Below, in pieces: positions 23,301 to 34,647 of a stretch of DNA of 64,000 nt. Below the pieces are notes generated by a model, which was not told the DNA's origin, searched no databases, and saw only the letters and a list, made by a program, of their open reading frames with translations. The stretch lies in NCBI GenBank assembly GCA_027924585.1, contig BSBM01000307.1, positions 13,163,501 through 13,227,500 of the forward strand. The letters are read 5' to 3'. Each line of letters opens with the position of its first letter. Within the stretch, counting starts at the first letter, position 1. Both the position numbers and the translations under genes were made by a program. The stretch is from Larix kaempferi. Taxonomy: Eukaryota; Streptophyta; Pinopsida; Pinales; Pinaceae.

Positions 23301-24246
23301 CTGTTATTCCAAGAATCATCCCTCGTATCTAAATAACTTCGCCAAGCAACAAAAGGAGTAACCCCACAAAAATAAAACACAGAGCATGGTTAATGGTAAT
23401 AGTTGCAATATTATCGAAATTTTAAAAATCCAAATACATTGCAGAAGTTGCTCTGAGATCTTTACAAAAACATTCAAGTCTTTGTTGGAATAAGAAATGA
23501 TGAAAAAATTAATTGACACATAAATCCATAAAGTTTAAACGAATTATAAACATTCACATATATTTTTATTAAGCAAAATGGAAGATATGATAAGTCAAAA
23601 TCATTGTTAAGTCAAGAGTATTAGTTTATCTTATAGCTATGATGCTATGTATGATATAAATTGTACTAAAAAGAGTCACCTTCTCCATTTCCACTACTAA
23701 AAGACTACTAAAAGTTTAAAGAGGGCATTGCCCTGGATTTTGAAAACATGTAAATATAAAGTATTTGATCAAATGATCTCGACATCAACTCTAAATGACG
23801 ACTAGTATAGAGGAATGAAAGTTATCCAACTTCCAAAATGTCAATTTGCTTGATTGAAAACCTTCCAACATCTTTAGCCTTGATTTTTAAATCTCGCTGA
23901 CATGAGGTTGACATCATGAATGCCACATGAATTTGCATCAACCCATGTACTTGTAACAATCAAATAATCATGTGTAATCCAAATCTGTATTGAAATATCA
24001 TTTAAAATAATAAGATGGATGGTTACACTAGCACAATATCTATCGTGAAAGCTGAAATACGACTACAAAAAATGAATGGTCAAAGAAACTTACACAAAAA
24101 AGTAGGTGGCAAAAATTAGGTTGATTTATCCCAAAATTCACCATTCAAAGGGTTCACTGCACCTGAGGCCAAAAAAATAAAATCAAGATGGCATTGCTAC
24201 ATGAAATCAACAAAAATACAACCAATAATTATTTATAAATTATCTA
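20314..24246. other. Non-coding part of copy B, with the same candidate LTR
   Basis: This is the counterpart of 6,313-10,246. The purine run plus TGTATTAATG start and the TTGTTACA end recur at about 20,753-20,766 and 21,614-21,621. I see no gene in the remainder (21,622-24,246). Confidence 0.4.
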
Positions 24247-27200
24247 TTAGATGGCAATGAATAAGGAAAAATAAATTACAATAAACTTTAAATTAACCTT
24301 GTTGAGATTTCTGACAAAATCAGAAAAAACTTTGTAATCTCTTTCTTCTAATTTGTATGTGTCATTCCTATTGTTGTATGATAAGTTGGCAATTGCTATA
24401 ACATATTCAAGTTGTACAAAAAGATGATCTGTCAAATCATACTTGTACAAGTGTTTCCCTTTTATTTTATTGTACCATCAAAATTGAAGCTCAACACCTT
24501 CTGGCCTATCTAAAAGATCAATGTCATTATGGTAATCAAACACCCTATTGCCATCCTTCTTTCTTATTCTTTGAACCCTTCCAATGTACCAAGTTCCACA
24601 AGAAACACCTTCTTTGGTACTTCAAGAAACACCTTTTCTTGTGGCACATTCAGCTATAGGTATTGAGTTTCTCTCAAACAACACCCCGCAATCCGATCCA
24701 ATTCGAAAGCCCATTGAAACACCCTTTTTTGAAGCCCTTTCATCTCGCCTAAAGTAAACCCCATTTCTCACTCTAGTCAACCTATCTTTGGATAATGTTG
24801 GATTTCCATTCAACTGACTAACCAAACAAGATTTGAACAAATCCTTACCATCAAGCTCTACCACTGGTTTGGTAGTTGTGTTCACATTCTCATCAATGGC
24901 ATCTCAAATTTTATCCAACTCATGCCTCCACTCACTTTCCATTGTTTGCAATTCATTAACATTGAGTATGGATGAAGATGAAGAGTGGAATATTGAGTTG
25001 GAGTTATTTGATGGAGAATCATCAACTACTTCATCCACTACTTGGAATGTTGGATAGCTTTGATCCTCTGTCCATGGTTTAAACCACCAAGAAGATTGTG
25101 TGTGTCCTTATGGTCGCATGCCAAGACTTGATAAAAGGTTTTGCGCATCATTCAATCCTAATTTTAGAGCTTCTATAATTTTATCATCTGTAGATATTGG
25201 ACCATAATGCGATAATACATCATGATTCTCTATTGTTTATTGGTGCAATTTATTCCAGATGCTTTATTGTTTTTTATGAGATTTATTAAAGCGGAGCCCT
25301 TGTGGATTTGATTCTTCTTCGGCAACTCTATTAAGAGTTCCAACAGCATGAAGCAAGTCAATGAAATCATAGGCCCTCTCTGATCTAACCATCCCACTGA
25401 CTTTGCTAAAGAAGTTCTCACACACATCTGACCCAGTCAAGTGCAATAGACATGGCAAGTTACAGTAGTGGTCTCGAAACAATCTCGTCAATAAAACCGC
25501 AAAGTGGCATGAAATTTTCACATCCTGATATGCCTCTCTACTAATGAAATTTATGTTTGCATTAACATGAGATTTTTTTCGTACCCAGCATAGCCATAAC
25601 AAGAAGAAATGTTGAACTCTTGAAGCATTTCGCACTCTTTCCCAAAGATTCAAACTATGAGACATAAAAATGTCAATGTAGTCAGCAACAATCATTAGAT
25701 AAATCTCTGTACCTAGTGTTCTCTCTACCCTACCACTTGTTGTACTTCTCATCTCTTTTAAACACCGTTGAACATGCCTTGAAGCGATGCGTTGTGCTGA
25801 ACCCCAATTTTGTCGATCCATCCTCTCTATATCTTCAATTTTAAGCTTGTGCTCATCCACTTTAAAAGTGTTATAAACGATTCTAACATGATTAAAACTT
25901 ACCAACTCTTCTCCAATGATCAAATCTCGTCGGCCACTAAACAAAGGATTGATTAGCTTTTTCCCGTTGTGTATGTAATCTTGGTCATGTAGTCCTGTTA
26001 TGTTGCCACCATCATGAAACCCAGATAGCCTCCACCCTTCCCAAGGGATTTGATATCGAATACATGTTGTTGAAGAATAAGCCTTCAACATAAGTTGTCT
26101 TCTTCTACTATCCCCATCAGATCAATGACCAATAATAGGTCCCAAACAATTTTCCACGTGTTTCCTCCACATAACTTCTATTTTTTCCCATTGCATGGCA
26201 ACAAAATTTGTCGATCGAACCTATTGCATGTTGGATGAACAACCACAACCAAACGGAGAAGCTTTTCATGTAAAGAGTTTACAATAATGACACGTGCATA
26301 ATGACCAATTACACTATTCTTAAAAGTGTCTGTAATAACATCATAGCTTGCAGCTCCCTCGCCCACAGTCACTAAGAAATGTGATTGGCATTGATGATTT
26401 TCTTTATTACCACAAAAACCAACCAAAGTATCACTTTTTGCTACCCACCTAACATATTTTTTCACAACGGTCTCATCTTCAGCAAGGCATACAAGAATCA
26501 GACCCTCTATACCATGTTTGGATTTATAAGAAGCATAAACCTTTCCAAGTGCCTCAAAAATGTACTCATGCTCCCCTAGGATATATGAAAGTGATTTTCT
26601 CACTTGCCTTAAAGTTGTCGATATTGAAGGACCCTCTAAATTCAAGCTAATGAAGCTGTGCAATCTAGGACCCCCCCCATAATTAATCATCTCATAAATG
26701 AATTTAGTGAATGCACCATACCTTCTCCCTGCTTTTGGACATGTCAGTTTATGAAAGATATCTTTGACAAATTCCCAAACGACATCTTTACCTTGTAATT
26801 TTCCTTGTCTATGTGCCTCACACACATCCTTGCAAAACCTAAATACATCTTTCCTTTCTGTAGATTCAAACAAATTGTCCTTTAGGGACCTTATTCTAAT
26901 AGATAGTATAGCAACCTTTGTCCTCTCCCACCAAAGAGCCCTCATTGTTGATCTATAGCTAGTATTTGTAACCCTTGCAACATTTATGAGCTTAGTTTGA
27001 GTCAAAAGGTCTAATCTTCTCCCTTTCCCTGTATCTCGTCCATGTCTTTTAACGCGGCTCCTTGATTCACGATATAAACGCATCCTAAAGTCATCACAGT
27101 CTGGAATCAACTTACAAAACTTGCATGTCAATGATTCAAAAGGGATCCCTGTTTCAGAAGCCCTCTGACAATGAATATGCCTATATGTACCATCAATATG

Positions 27201-28538
27201 GCATTCAGTACCATGATAACATAACATCCTCTTCGTATGCTTCTCTATGGCCCATAATTTTCCACCCCTTTGATCATCCATTAGGATTTTTGTGTTCAAT
27301 CTCTCCCCATTTCTATCAATATATGGATACCAATACCCCCAACATTGTAGTATCAAGGGAGATAAATGATCTACAATAAGACAATAAAAGCAAACAAATT
27401 TGAAGATAACAAATAAAATTATGTTCAATGTCATATTCAAATTAAATAAGCTTGTGAAATTAACATACCTGAAGTAGAAGGATTTGCACTTGTAGAACTC
27501 CTATGTGATAGTGGTGTTGATGATGGGACAAAAAACCTAGTCAACTCTGTTGGGACTTATCATTGGTAGGCTTCTTGGGTCTCCCAACTATGCCAGTCCT
27601 CAAACCATTTGTACTATGTGAAACCTCATCTGTAGTAGAAATGTGCTTGTTTGATTTCATATGTTCATTTAGAGAACTAACAATATTACCACTAGCTGGT
27701 ACTAATAAAACCATTTATTGCACCGTATACATTCCACTTTTACTTTTCTCTTGTCCTCGTATCATGCAAGTGTTGCTTCCACCACTTTGAACAAATTTGG
27801 ATCTTGTGTCTTGTTGAAATCATCTAGTATTTTGATGGCTTTATCAATCTCAAGTCGATCTCCAACCATTGATGTCTGCCTTTCTATGTTACATGAAGGA
27901 GTTTCACTACTTCCCACCCTTGAAATGTTACGTTGATGGGCCCTTGTTTTCATGTGATTGTTTTTGAAGTTGCAAAGTGTCCGTGTTGCCAAAGATATTT
28001 CCCCTGTTCCATAATCAATACCACAACTTTCACAATGGATCTTTATTTTAGATGTTCCATTTTTTGAATATACTTTAAGAGTAACCTTCTCCTCAACAAA
28101 CTCCTCCATTAAACTATTCACTTTTTGTTCCCAAGATGCCAATATAGTAGAATCAACACCTATGTTTTGTTCTATCGAATCACACTCAACTTCAACTCTT
28201 GCTTGTTTATGCATAGGTTCATCCACGTTCTCTTCGATGATTTCAACATTTGGTGTTCTTTCCATTACATTTGATTGCAACGCTTCAGTATCCAATGTGT
28301 CTAGTTTCCTCTTGATGCCTATAGCTGTTTTTGTAGCTTTCCATCTTTTCTCTTGTGTTGCATTTAAAGTATATCCTTGATTGATGGTAAACTCAAAAGG
28401 ATATCCAATGATATCATCAAGCACAATTTCTTGACGGATTTCTGCAAATGTAGCATCTGATTGACACCTAACTATGCCAAGGGTAGAACATTCTTCACTA
28501 TTTACAATTACAAAGTCAAAATCATTGTCTGGATTCAT
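24247..28538 (-). pseudogene. Zinc-finger / DDE-transposase-like gene, copy B, better preserved
   Basis: The ATG is at 28,538-28,536, and the first 258 residues are open. They carry a C2H2-like finger (C169, C172, H195, H201), followed by remains of a second (VECIRC ... LNEHMKSNKH) split by a frameshift near 27,700. After a 98-bp intron (27,371-27,468) comes a 398-codon open stretch with a Cys/His cluster (CHIDGTYRHIHC, CKFC), then LAEDETVVKKYV near 26,476. Further on are SDGDSRRRQLM near 26,120 (preceded by TGA), a GLHDQDYIHNGKKL segment, and GSDVCENFFSKV near 25,420. The order of acidic residues and the CENFF motif suggest an RNase-H-fold DDE/D transposase resembling families I know from invertebrate genomes; this is inference from memory. 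A C-terminal region to 24,247 contains SSWWFKPW and further conserved stretches. Lesions shared with copy A include the frameshift at about 26,178, TGA at about 26,125, and TAA codons near 25,260-25,280. Reconstructed length would be roughly 1,300 residues. It may belong to an unnamed large DNA transposon; no terminal inverted repeats were found. Confidence 0.68.
27371..27468 (-). other. Predicted intron of the copy B transposase-like gene
   Basis: Donor TTCAG|GTATGTTA and acceptor TTATTGTAG|ATC on the minus strand, 98 bp, phase 1. The exon before it is open and serine-rich (TELTRFFVPSSTPLSHRSS) and joins in frame to DHLSPLILQCWGYW. Confidence 0.62.
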
Positions 28539-29681
28539 CTACATTTCCATCCACATGTACCTTTTATTTAGATAAAAATGGATAAATATATAGAAACATT
28601 TTTCAAAAGATTGGATATAGCATACATTTTTGAAAGTGGTGTTGAAACATTCAAACTTAAATTGAATTTATATAGAAGGAAATTCAATGAACTAGAAAAA
28701 CTGAGAAATATTTGGTTTATTCAATAGACAATTAACTGCCTCTTTTAGATATTAAATAACGTTCCCAATAGACCCACTCGATATTCAACAAATGGGTGGA
28801 CCATAATAGTTCCATTCGTTGGATATGCATACCCCACTATGCCATTACACAAGCCCTACATAGGGAATCTTTTCCCTGTAGGCATGATATGATTTCCATT
28901 TCGAGACTTGTTACACAATGGGGAGGTGACTCATAAATGAAGGGTGGGGCTTCATAGTGGAGAATGGGGATCCGATGAACCCATATTAGGAGCTAGGGGA
29001 AGGACCTTTGAGGTGGGGCGAGTCCTTCTTGATTTTACGTAAAAAGGTCAACACCAAAATTTTCTGCAACAAGTAGAAATTGCAATAGGTCATGTGTAGG
29101 TATTTGTTTATGCTTAAAGTATTCCAAGTTTAGTGAACATGGATTATTCCACAACAAATGAATCTCATTTCTCTATCTATACAAGACCAAAATTAATCCA
29201 AAATTAGAGACGATTCTAAGGACATGAAGTTGGGATGTGTCCCATGGGGTCGGTCAATATACTAGTTAGTGATAGTGATAGTTAGGGTCCTCTGGAACAA
29301 AGGTCTAGATTTTATCATATATACACAATCTCAAATCTTGAGTTTACTCCACTATATTGTAAATGACATATTTCTCAAATCTGAGTTTACTCCAACATAT
29401 TGTAAATGACATTTCTCAAATATTTGGCTTTGACTTCGAAATTTGAATATAATGTATATGACATATTTCTCAATCTGTAACTAAAATTCCATATTGCAAA
29501 CAAATTTTGAACTAAGTATTCAATGAAAATTTAAAATTTAATTTCAAACGAACTTTGAACTAAATGCAATGAAATTTTAAAATTTAACTTCAAGTTACAT
29601 TTTCAAAGTTTAATTTCCATCTTTAAATAACGAGACATTGAACTAAGTATTCAATGGAAATTTAAAATTTAATATCAAATG
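28539..29681. other. 5' flank of the transposase-like gene, copy B
   Basis: Counterpart of 14,539-15,681. No gene is visible. The local AAATTTAA/GAACTTTGAACTAAATGC repeat continues here past the end of homology to about 29,740. Confidence 0.4.
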
Positions 29682-31735
29682 AAGTTTAAACTAAATGCAA
29701 TGAAATTTTAAAATTTAACTTCAAGTTACATTTTTAAAGTTCACAAAGATATTCTTGAGGGTTACCCCCTAGGGATACCTCAAATGTGCTAAGTTTTCCT
29801 TATTTGGTCTTGGTAATTTTAATATTGATTAGATAAGGGTTACTCTACTTCATCTCGATCATTACCATCTTGTCTATACCAAGACTATTGAATGTTTACT
29901 CCATTGTGATTACCCAATATTAAAGTGTAGTCTCTATATCAAACACAATTTTCTCAAGTGGACATTGTAAGAAAACTATACTTAGCAATTAGAGAAGTTA
30001 GACTACTTTAAAAAGGTAATAACATCATACAATTAATACCTCATTATGCATCACAATTGCTTCTAATGCATATAGCATAATTCACTTCTTACCAAGGATC
30101 ATTGTTTTGAATTAGACTACACTTAAGTAATGACAAATTAGTAGAACATGAAATTATTTCTAGCTCAATCTCTGCTAGAGGTTGTATCCAAACATATGGT
30201 TAGCATACAACTTAGTCATTGCATAGACTTATATCAAGACTTAATGTATAATCCCATTATGATCCTTCAGAGAAATTCTAACATAAATACTACATCAAAA
30301 GTATTCTCTTAGCACAATAGTTATTCTACAGAGAAATTCTAACATAAATACTACATCAAAAGTATCCTCTTAGCACAATAGTTATTCTACCCTTGAATGC
30401 AATGTTCTGAAAATAAAAACATAGTGATCCTTATTTTCTATATTATGATAACTTTATTTATAACCAAAGTAAATAATTAGGAATTATTATTCCAAAATTT
30501 AACACAGTAAACAAGAATTTATAGGAGTAAATATAACCATTCTTTGTTGCATGACGTTTACTTCTATATCAACATAAACTATGCATATCTTAATGCTTGC
30601 ATACCATTCTATTAATTGTGTACATGTATGGCATTGCTCCTTCCCATGCAATTAATAATTTCATTTAATCCGATGCATATTCGATTCTAAATGAAGGTGT
30701 TGAAAACTTCAATACTTTTTAATCTTATTCATCTGGCGTGAAACTCTTTTCTATAGAACCCTTTTTAATAATAAAAGTAATTAGAATCTCGACAGTTTCA
30801 ATTCTTAAATCCCCATCTCAATGCATCTATAAATAGTAAATTAATTCTCACTCAAATAACTCCTTATCCAACACTTGACAAGTCAACATTTAGATCAATC
30901 AACTAACCAATGAATCCACTATAATCTGAAAGGATTTAGTTATTAAGCTAAAAGCTTATTTTATGCATATATACCCATATATGAAGGATAAACTTAATTT
31001 TTCTTTTTGTTGACATCATTCTTTTGTTCAATTTTCAACTACTTAAGTATTACAGACCTATGAAAAGTTCGATTCAAGTGATAACTTCTCAAATCTAATT
31101 ATCCATGAAATTAACAACCTGGCCTATCATAAAAATAACCACGATGAATGTGCAGGTCACAACTGACCGAATAAGTCAAGCTCGGTTGAATGAGCTAGGT
31201 GGACTAAAGATAAATAAATTCTAGAAATCGCATTGACAGTTATTCTCTCTGCAAAGTGTCATTATTGTTTCATGTCTTATATTCTCTCTGTAGAGTACCA
31301 TTATAGTTTCATGTATTCGTCATGAAAAATTTTACCCATTATTTCTTGTTCCATATATATATTTTGCATAGTATATGGAATCCTTGGGAGGCCATTAATC
31401 ACTTCTATCCTAGAGTGATATCTCTCCATTTAAATGGGATTGTTCTTCAATGATCATTGTTTATGGTGATCCTTTGTGTGACTACATGAGGGTAAGCCCT
31501 TGGTAAAATTGACTTGATTCTTAGTTAAGACATTATTTAAGAAGGGAAACTAGTCTTCAAATGCCATGGTTGACTTGCAATAAAGAGAATTGATGCCAAG
31601 GTCAAATCTGAAGTGAAAGTTTAATTTGGCCACTAATAACAATTTTAGTTTAGAATGGGTTTCATGCCTAATTGTAGAATATCTTGAACTTAAGCTTGGC
31701 CCGCAAGGTCCATGAGGTTGGTGGTGCGAGTATAA
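29682..31735. other. AT-rich intergenic sequence with short tandem duplications
   Basis: No gene is visible. It contains a 61-bp direct tandem duplication with one mismatch (30,268-30,328 and 30,329-30,389) and a diverged 39-bp duplication (31,241-31,279 and 31,280-31,318). Confidence 0.6.
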
Positions 31736-32964
31736 GTGGGGGAGTGTAACAACCTTCACCGAATATAAATTAGACCTCGTCTATTTCACCAACAGAGATC
31801 CTTAATGAATGAATGTCCAATCTATTCAATCCTTGTAAATGTTACTAATATTATGAGACAATAAGTAATAGTAAACTCTCAATAACTTGAACTTGGAATC
31901 ACTTGTAACACATGTTTAGACTCAACCTCTTTATCAATGATATTCATACACACACATCATCTACTAAATTCAAGCCAACTGAGGTATATTTACCAAAAAT
32001 TATCTACCATCCATATATTATACTCCATTCTACAATGTAAAGTAAATTAATTTTGTGTATGGGCCAAAGGTTAAACAAAATGCCTAGTAAAATGATGAAT
32101 TGACTAGATAGTGAAGCATATGATGTGTATGCTCCAAAGGTTAGGAAAAATGCCCCCAAAAATGATGCATTGACCAAATAGTGATGTGTACGATGTGTAC
32201 AACCAAAATGATAGGAAAATTAGCATTGTCCTTGATAGTATGAACTCATCAAACCAAGCCTTAAACAAAATCATAACTAGAAGTTTCCATATATGCCATT
32301 GAATCCACATCAAGAATCATCCTAGGGCAATATATAGTGTCGGATATCTGACATCCTAGGGCATGATATACGGTCGGATATCCAACATCCGCAAGCTTAA
32401 TATTATGTCGGATAGCCGACGACACTTGTCACTATTCGTCGGATATCGTCGAATATCCAAGGGCCATCAGATATCCAACGGACCCTTCTATCAATTTAAG
32501 GTGAAATCCGACGACACAGTCCTTTTCGTCCGATGTCGTCGGATTTTCTCGTCAGATTTTGGGTTCAAATTCTGTAGTGCCATCTCTTGAGAAAAGAGAA
32601 GCGGGAGTTTAGTTCCTTCTCTTTCACCAAGAAACTTCATTTGTTTGTTTACCTTCCATTGTAGGAGGGCTTGGTTGTTCGACCGAGATCCCTCTATTGC
32701 TTGAACAGAGAAAGATTGTAGTATTTGTTTAGGTTATGATCACACTCATTTGTAATTGAGTATCATGGGGTATGTTCTTCCTTTGTACAAGGCGAGAAGA
32801 TAGCGTAAATATTCTCTATGTGAAGGCTATCATCAGAGTTTTGTTTATGCTCACATCAGCAAGATACTGTCTCTCCTTCACTTATTCAGTTTTATTTTCT
32901 TGATTTCTTTATTCTCAGTTTGTAATTTATATTTTTACTAATTGTATATAATAATATTTAGGCT
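31736..32964 (+). mobile_element. Candidate LTR (plus strand) with preceding polypurine tract
   Basis: AAGTGGGGGAG (31,736-31,746) followed directly by TGTAACAACC (31,747) is the arrangement of a polypurine tract and LTR start. The right end is uncertain; about 32,960 is a guess from the end of the pyrimidine-rich transcribed-looking tract. No coding remnant of the parent element is visible upstream. The region contains a loose ~66-bp tandem duplication (about 32,055-32,200) and the palindrome cluster listed separately. Confidence 0.4.
32339..32545. repeat. Cluster of GTCGGATATC-type palindromic motifs
   Basis: Within about 200 bp the motif GTCGGATATC or close variants (GTCGGATAGCCGAC, GTCGGATATCGTCG, ATCCGACGACAC, GTCCGATGTCGTCGGA) occurs at least eight times on both strands. 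The first two lie in a ~34-bp direct repeat that begins CATCCTAGGGC. The region is far richer in CG than its surroundings. It sits in the middle of the candidate LTR, where enhancer repeats would be found. Confidence 0.65.
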
Positions 32965-33187
32965 CTTTTCCTGTAGGTGAGAACGGGTGCACCCAATATG
33001 GAAGGCTCTATTATCCAAGGAGGATGAAGACTTCCATCCCGGATAAGCTCTCGCTTTGGTTTGGCTAACAACGATGATGGTTCACTTACAACTTCAAGCC
33101 ATATGCCAAGTCGGAAATTGGCAATCCTTTTTTTACTTAAATTATTCATAGTTTAAACTATGTGAATGTAAGTTTTGCTAACCCTAT

Positions 33188-33411
33188 ATTGGGTTTTGAA
33201 ATATAAAGCTTCGTTATGAGTTTCTGTGGCCCTGGCCCTGGCCCTATATTAATAAATAAATAAATTGTTAATAATCCAAAGATTATTTATTTGAAGTTTT
33301 CAAAATTTAATATTTTTATTTTTATTTTAAAAAATACAAAATAAAAATAACTATTCTATATTTTATTTAGAAAATATTAATGTATAAATGTATAACTATC
33401 TATAATAAATA
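33188..33411. repeat. Dispersed AT-rich repeat, also at 42.1-42.3 kb
   Basis: The segment matches about 42,125-42,303, sharing AAATTGTTAATAATCC, TATTTATTTGAAGTTTTC and TGTATAACTATCTATAAT in the same order and spacing. Here it is cut at its right end by a LINE insertion. A (GGCCCT)3 run lies just before it at about 33,228-33,245. Confidence 0.75.
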
Positions 33412-33815
33412 AGGCTGAGATGTACAAATTTATGGATTTTGATATCAAACACATATATAGGGAACACAATCAGGATACTGATATTTTATCCAAGCAAGCA
33501 CTTTCTGGGGATGTTGGATATCTCTTATGGGAAGAATACTTTGAAGATGAGTTCCTTGATCAGGGTTCTCTATTTTTCTTCGACTAGTTAGTTTTTGGGA
33601 GATATTTTGGCCAGATGTGATTTTTGTCACTTTTGTTATGGGTTTTCTATGTACTAATGAACATCATTGAATGGATGTTTGACTGGACTGTTTCGACATG
33701 CCTTGTAACTCATGAAAGCATGTTGTGTGAACTGTGCTTGTCTATGGACCAATCCATCATGTATTATTTTTTTCAATTTGAATATAAATAGTATGCTTTT
33801 TTCCACTGGAAAAAA
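33412..33815 (+). mobile_element. 5'-truncated LINE tail with poly(A) and target-site duplication
   Basis: About 400 bp ends in an A-run (33,810-33,817) and is flanked by an 18-bp direct repeat, AACTATCTATAATAAATA, at 33,394-33,411 and 33,816-33,833. The related sequence at 42.3 kb carries this site only once, that is, without the insert. Truncation, poly(A) and a long target-site duplication are the marks of target-primed reverse transcription. Confidence 0.85.
33414..33587 (+). pseudogene. C-terminal end of a LINE reverse transcriptase / RNase H
   Basis: An open stretch of 57 codons ends in TAG at 33,585. It includes FDIKHIYREHNQDTDILSKQAL, which resembles the last part of the RNase H domain of plant LINEs and related retroelements (HxxREhNxxaDxLSkxAL). 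It is 5'-truncated by the insertion process, so it has no start and no function of its own. The remaining 230 bp is its 3' untranslated region. Confidence 0.7.
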
Positions 33816-33833
33816 AACTATCTATAATAAATA

Positions 33834-34446
33834 TATATATATATATATTACACTTAATAAATAGAAACGATATTAATGATTTCAAATGTCAAATATTTAA
33901 CAGGGTGATTCATATTGGTTGCCATAGAGTTTTCGCATACCGAAGATTATTTATATTTTTTAGACTATGGCACAAGTTTTTTTTTAAAAGATGGTTCACC
34001 ATTTGTTAGAGGGCTACATCCATCGGGAAATTAATCACCTTCCTGCTATTCGAAGGAATCAAGGAAAGCTTGAAATACAATCATTACAATAGGCTTCAAC
34101 AAAAGCACCATGTCACTTACAAGAATTGAACCTAGGTGGAGAGGGAAACAATCTTTCCTCCCAACCACCCAAGCTACAACCAATGGACTAGACTATAGCA
34201 CAGTTGTATCAATGACATAATATAATGTAACAAAAGCCCAAAAATATGAAGTAGAGAGCCCATCGATGCTTATTGATTGGTCGAGATCATAAATAGGCCT
34301 TTAGCAAGCTATGCCCCCCGCTTTTTTTTTACTCCACCGGAGACAATGGGCAAGTATACATGACACGGATACATAGGCATAGAATGACGTTATTTCTATT
34401 ATTTATTAAATACCAAATACCTCCTTTCGCTAGTTAAAGTTATTGG
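33834..34446. other. Intergenic, no gene seen
   Basis: AT-rich at first, starting with (TA)n. A short GC-richer part near 34,020-34,200 resembles retroelement sequence but no motif can be named. Confidence 0.4.
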
Positions 34447-34647
34447 ATGAGAAGATGCGCCGCAAGTGAGACCAAAGGGAAAAGACTAAATAAGTGTTTG
34501 GAGGGCAAGGATCCACTTTATTTTAGGGTAAACATTCTATACAAGCCGGAACTACTCGAAACTTTTACGATAGTGGAACAGGAGCGCAAATACACATTTG
34601 TTTCTTTACTCGAATACGAGGAAGGAAGGCTCATAGACAGAAGATGA
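34447..34647 (+). CDS. Small unrecognised open frame, 66 codons
   Basis: ATG at 34,447 and TGA at 34,645; the product is basic at the N-terminus (MRRCAASETKGKRLNKC) and charged throughout, ending EEGRLIDRR. I do not recognise it. Its base composition is more balanced than its AT-rich neighbours, and the downstream sequence (GAGGAGCGGAGCGG...) is unlike the surrounding DNA. Organellar origin is possible, as a mitochondrial rps2-like fragment lies 1.5 kb away, but this is a guess. It may equally be a chance open frame. Confidence 0.25.
   Translation: MRRCAASETKGKRLNKCLEGKDPLYFRVNILYKPELLETFTIVEQERKYTFVSLLEYEEGRLIDRR

Larger units (their letters stand above)
19132..29681. repeat. Copy B of the ~14-kb segmental duplication
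   Basis: This is the second copy, in the same orientation as copy A and without the copia insertion; the empty site is at 19,911-19,925. The match may begin further left, because copy A is cut by the window edge; a tandem model with a 14.0-kb unit would put the B start near 15,682. At its right end B continues past 29,681 into another round of its own local repeat (29,682-29,740), whereas A changes abruptly. This suggests that the B right flank is the original one and that 15,681/15,682 is the duplication junction. Confidence 0.9.

Noticed and set aside
33445-33630. Minus-strand open frame over the LINE tail
   Set aside because: Antisense shadow; the plus strand carries the recognisable RNase H end.
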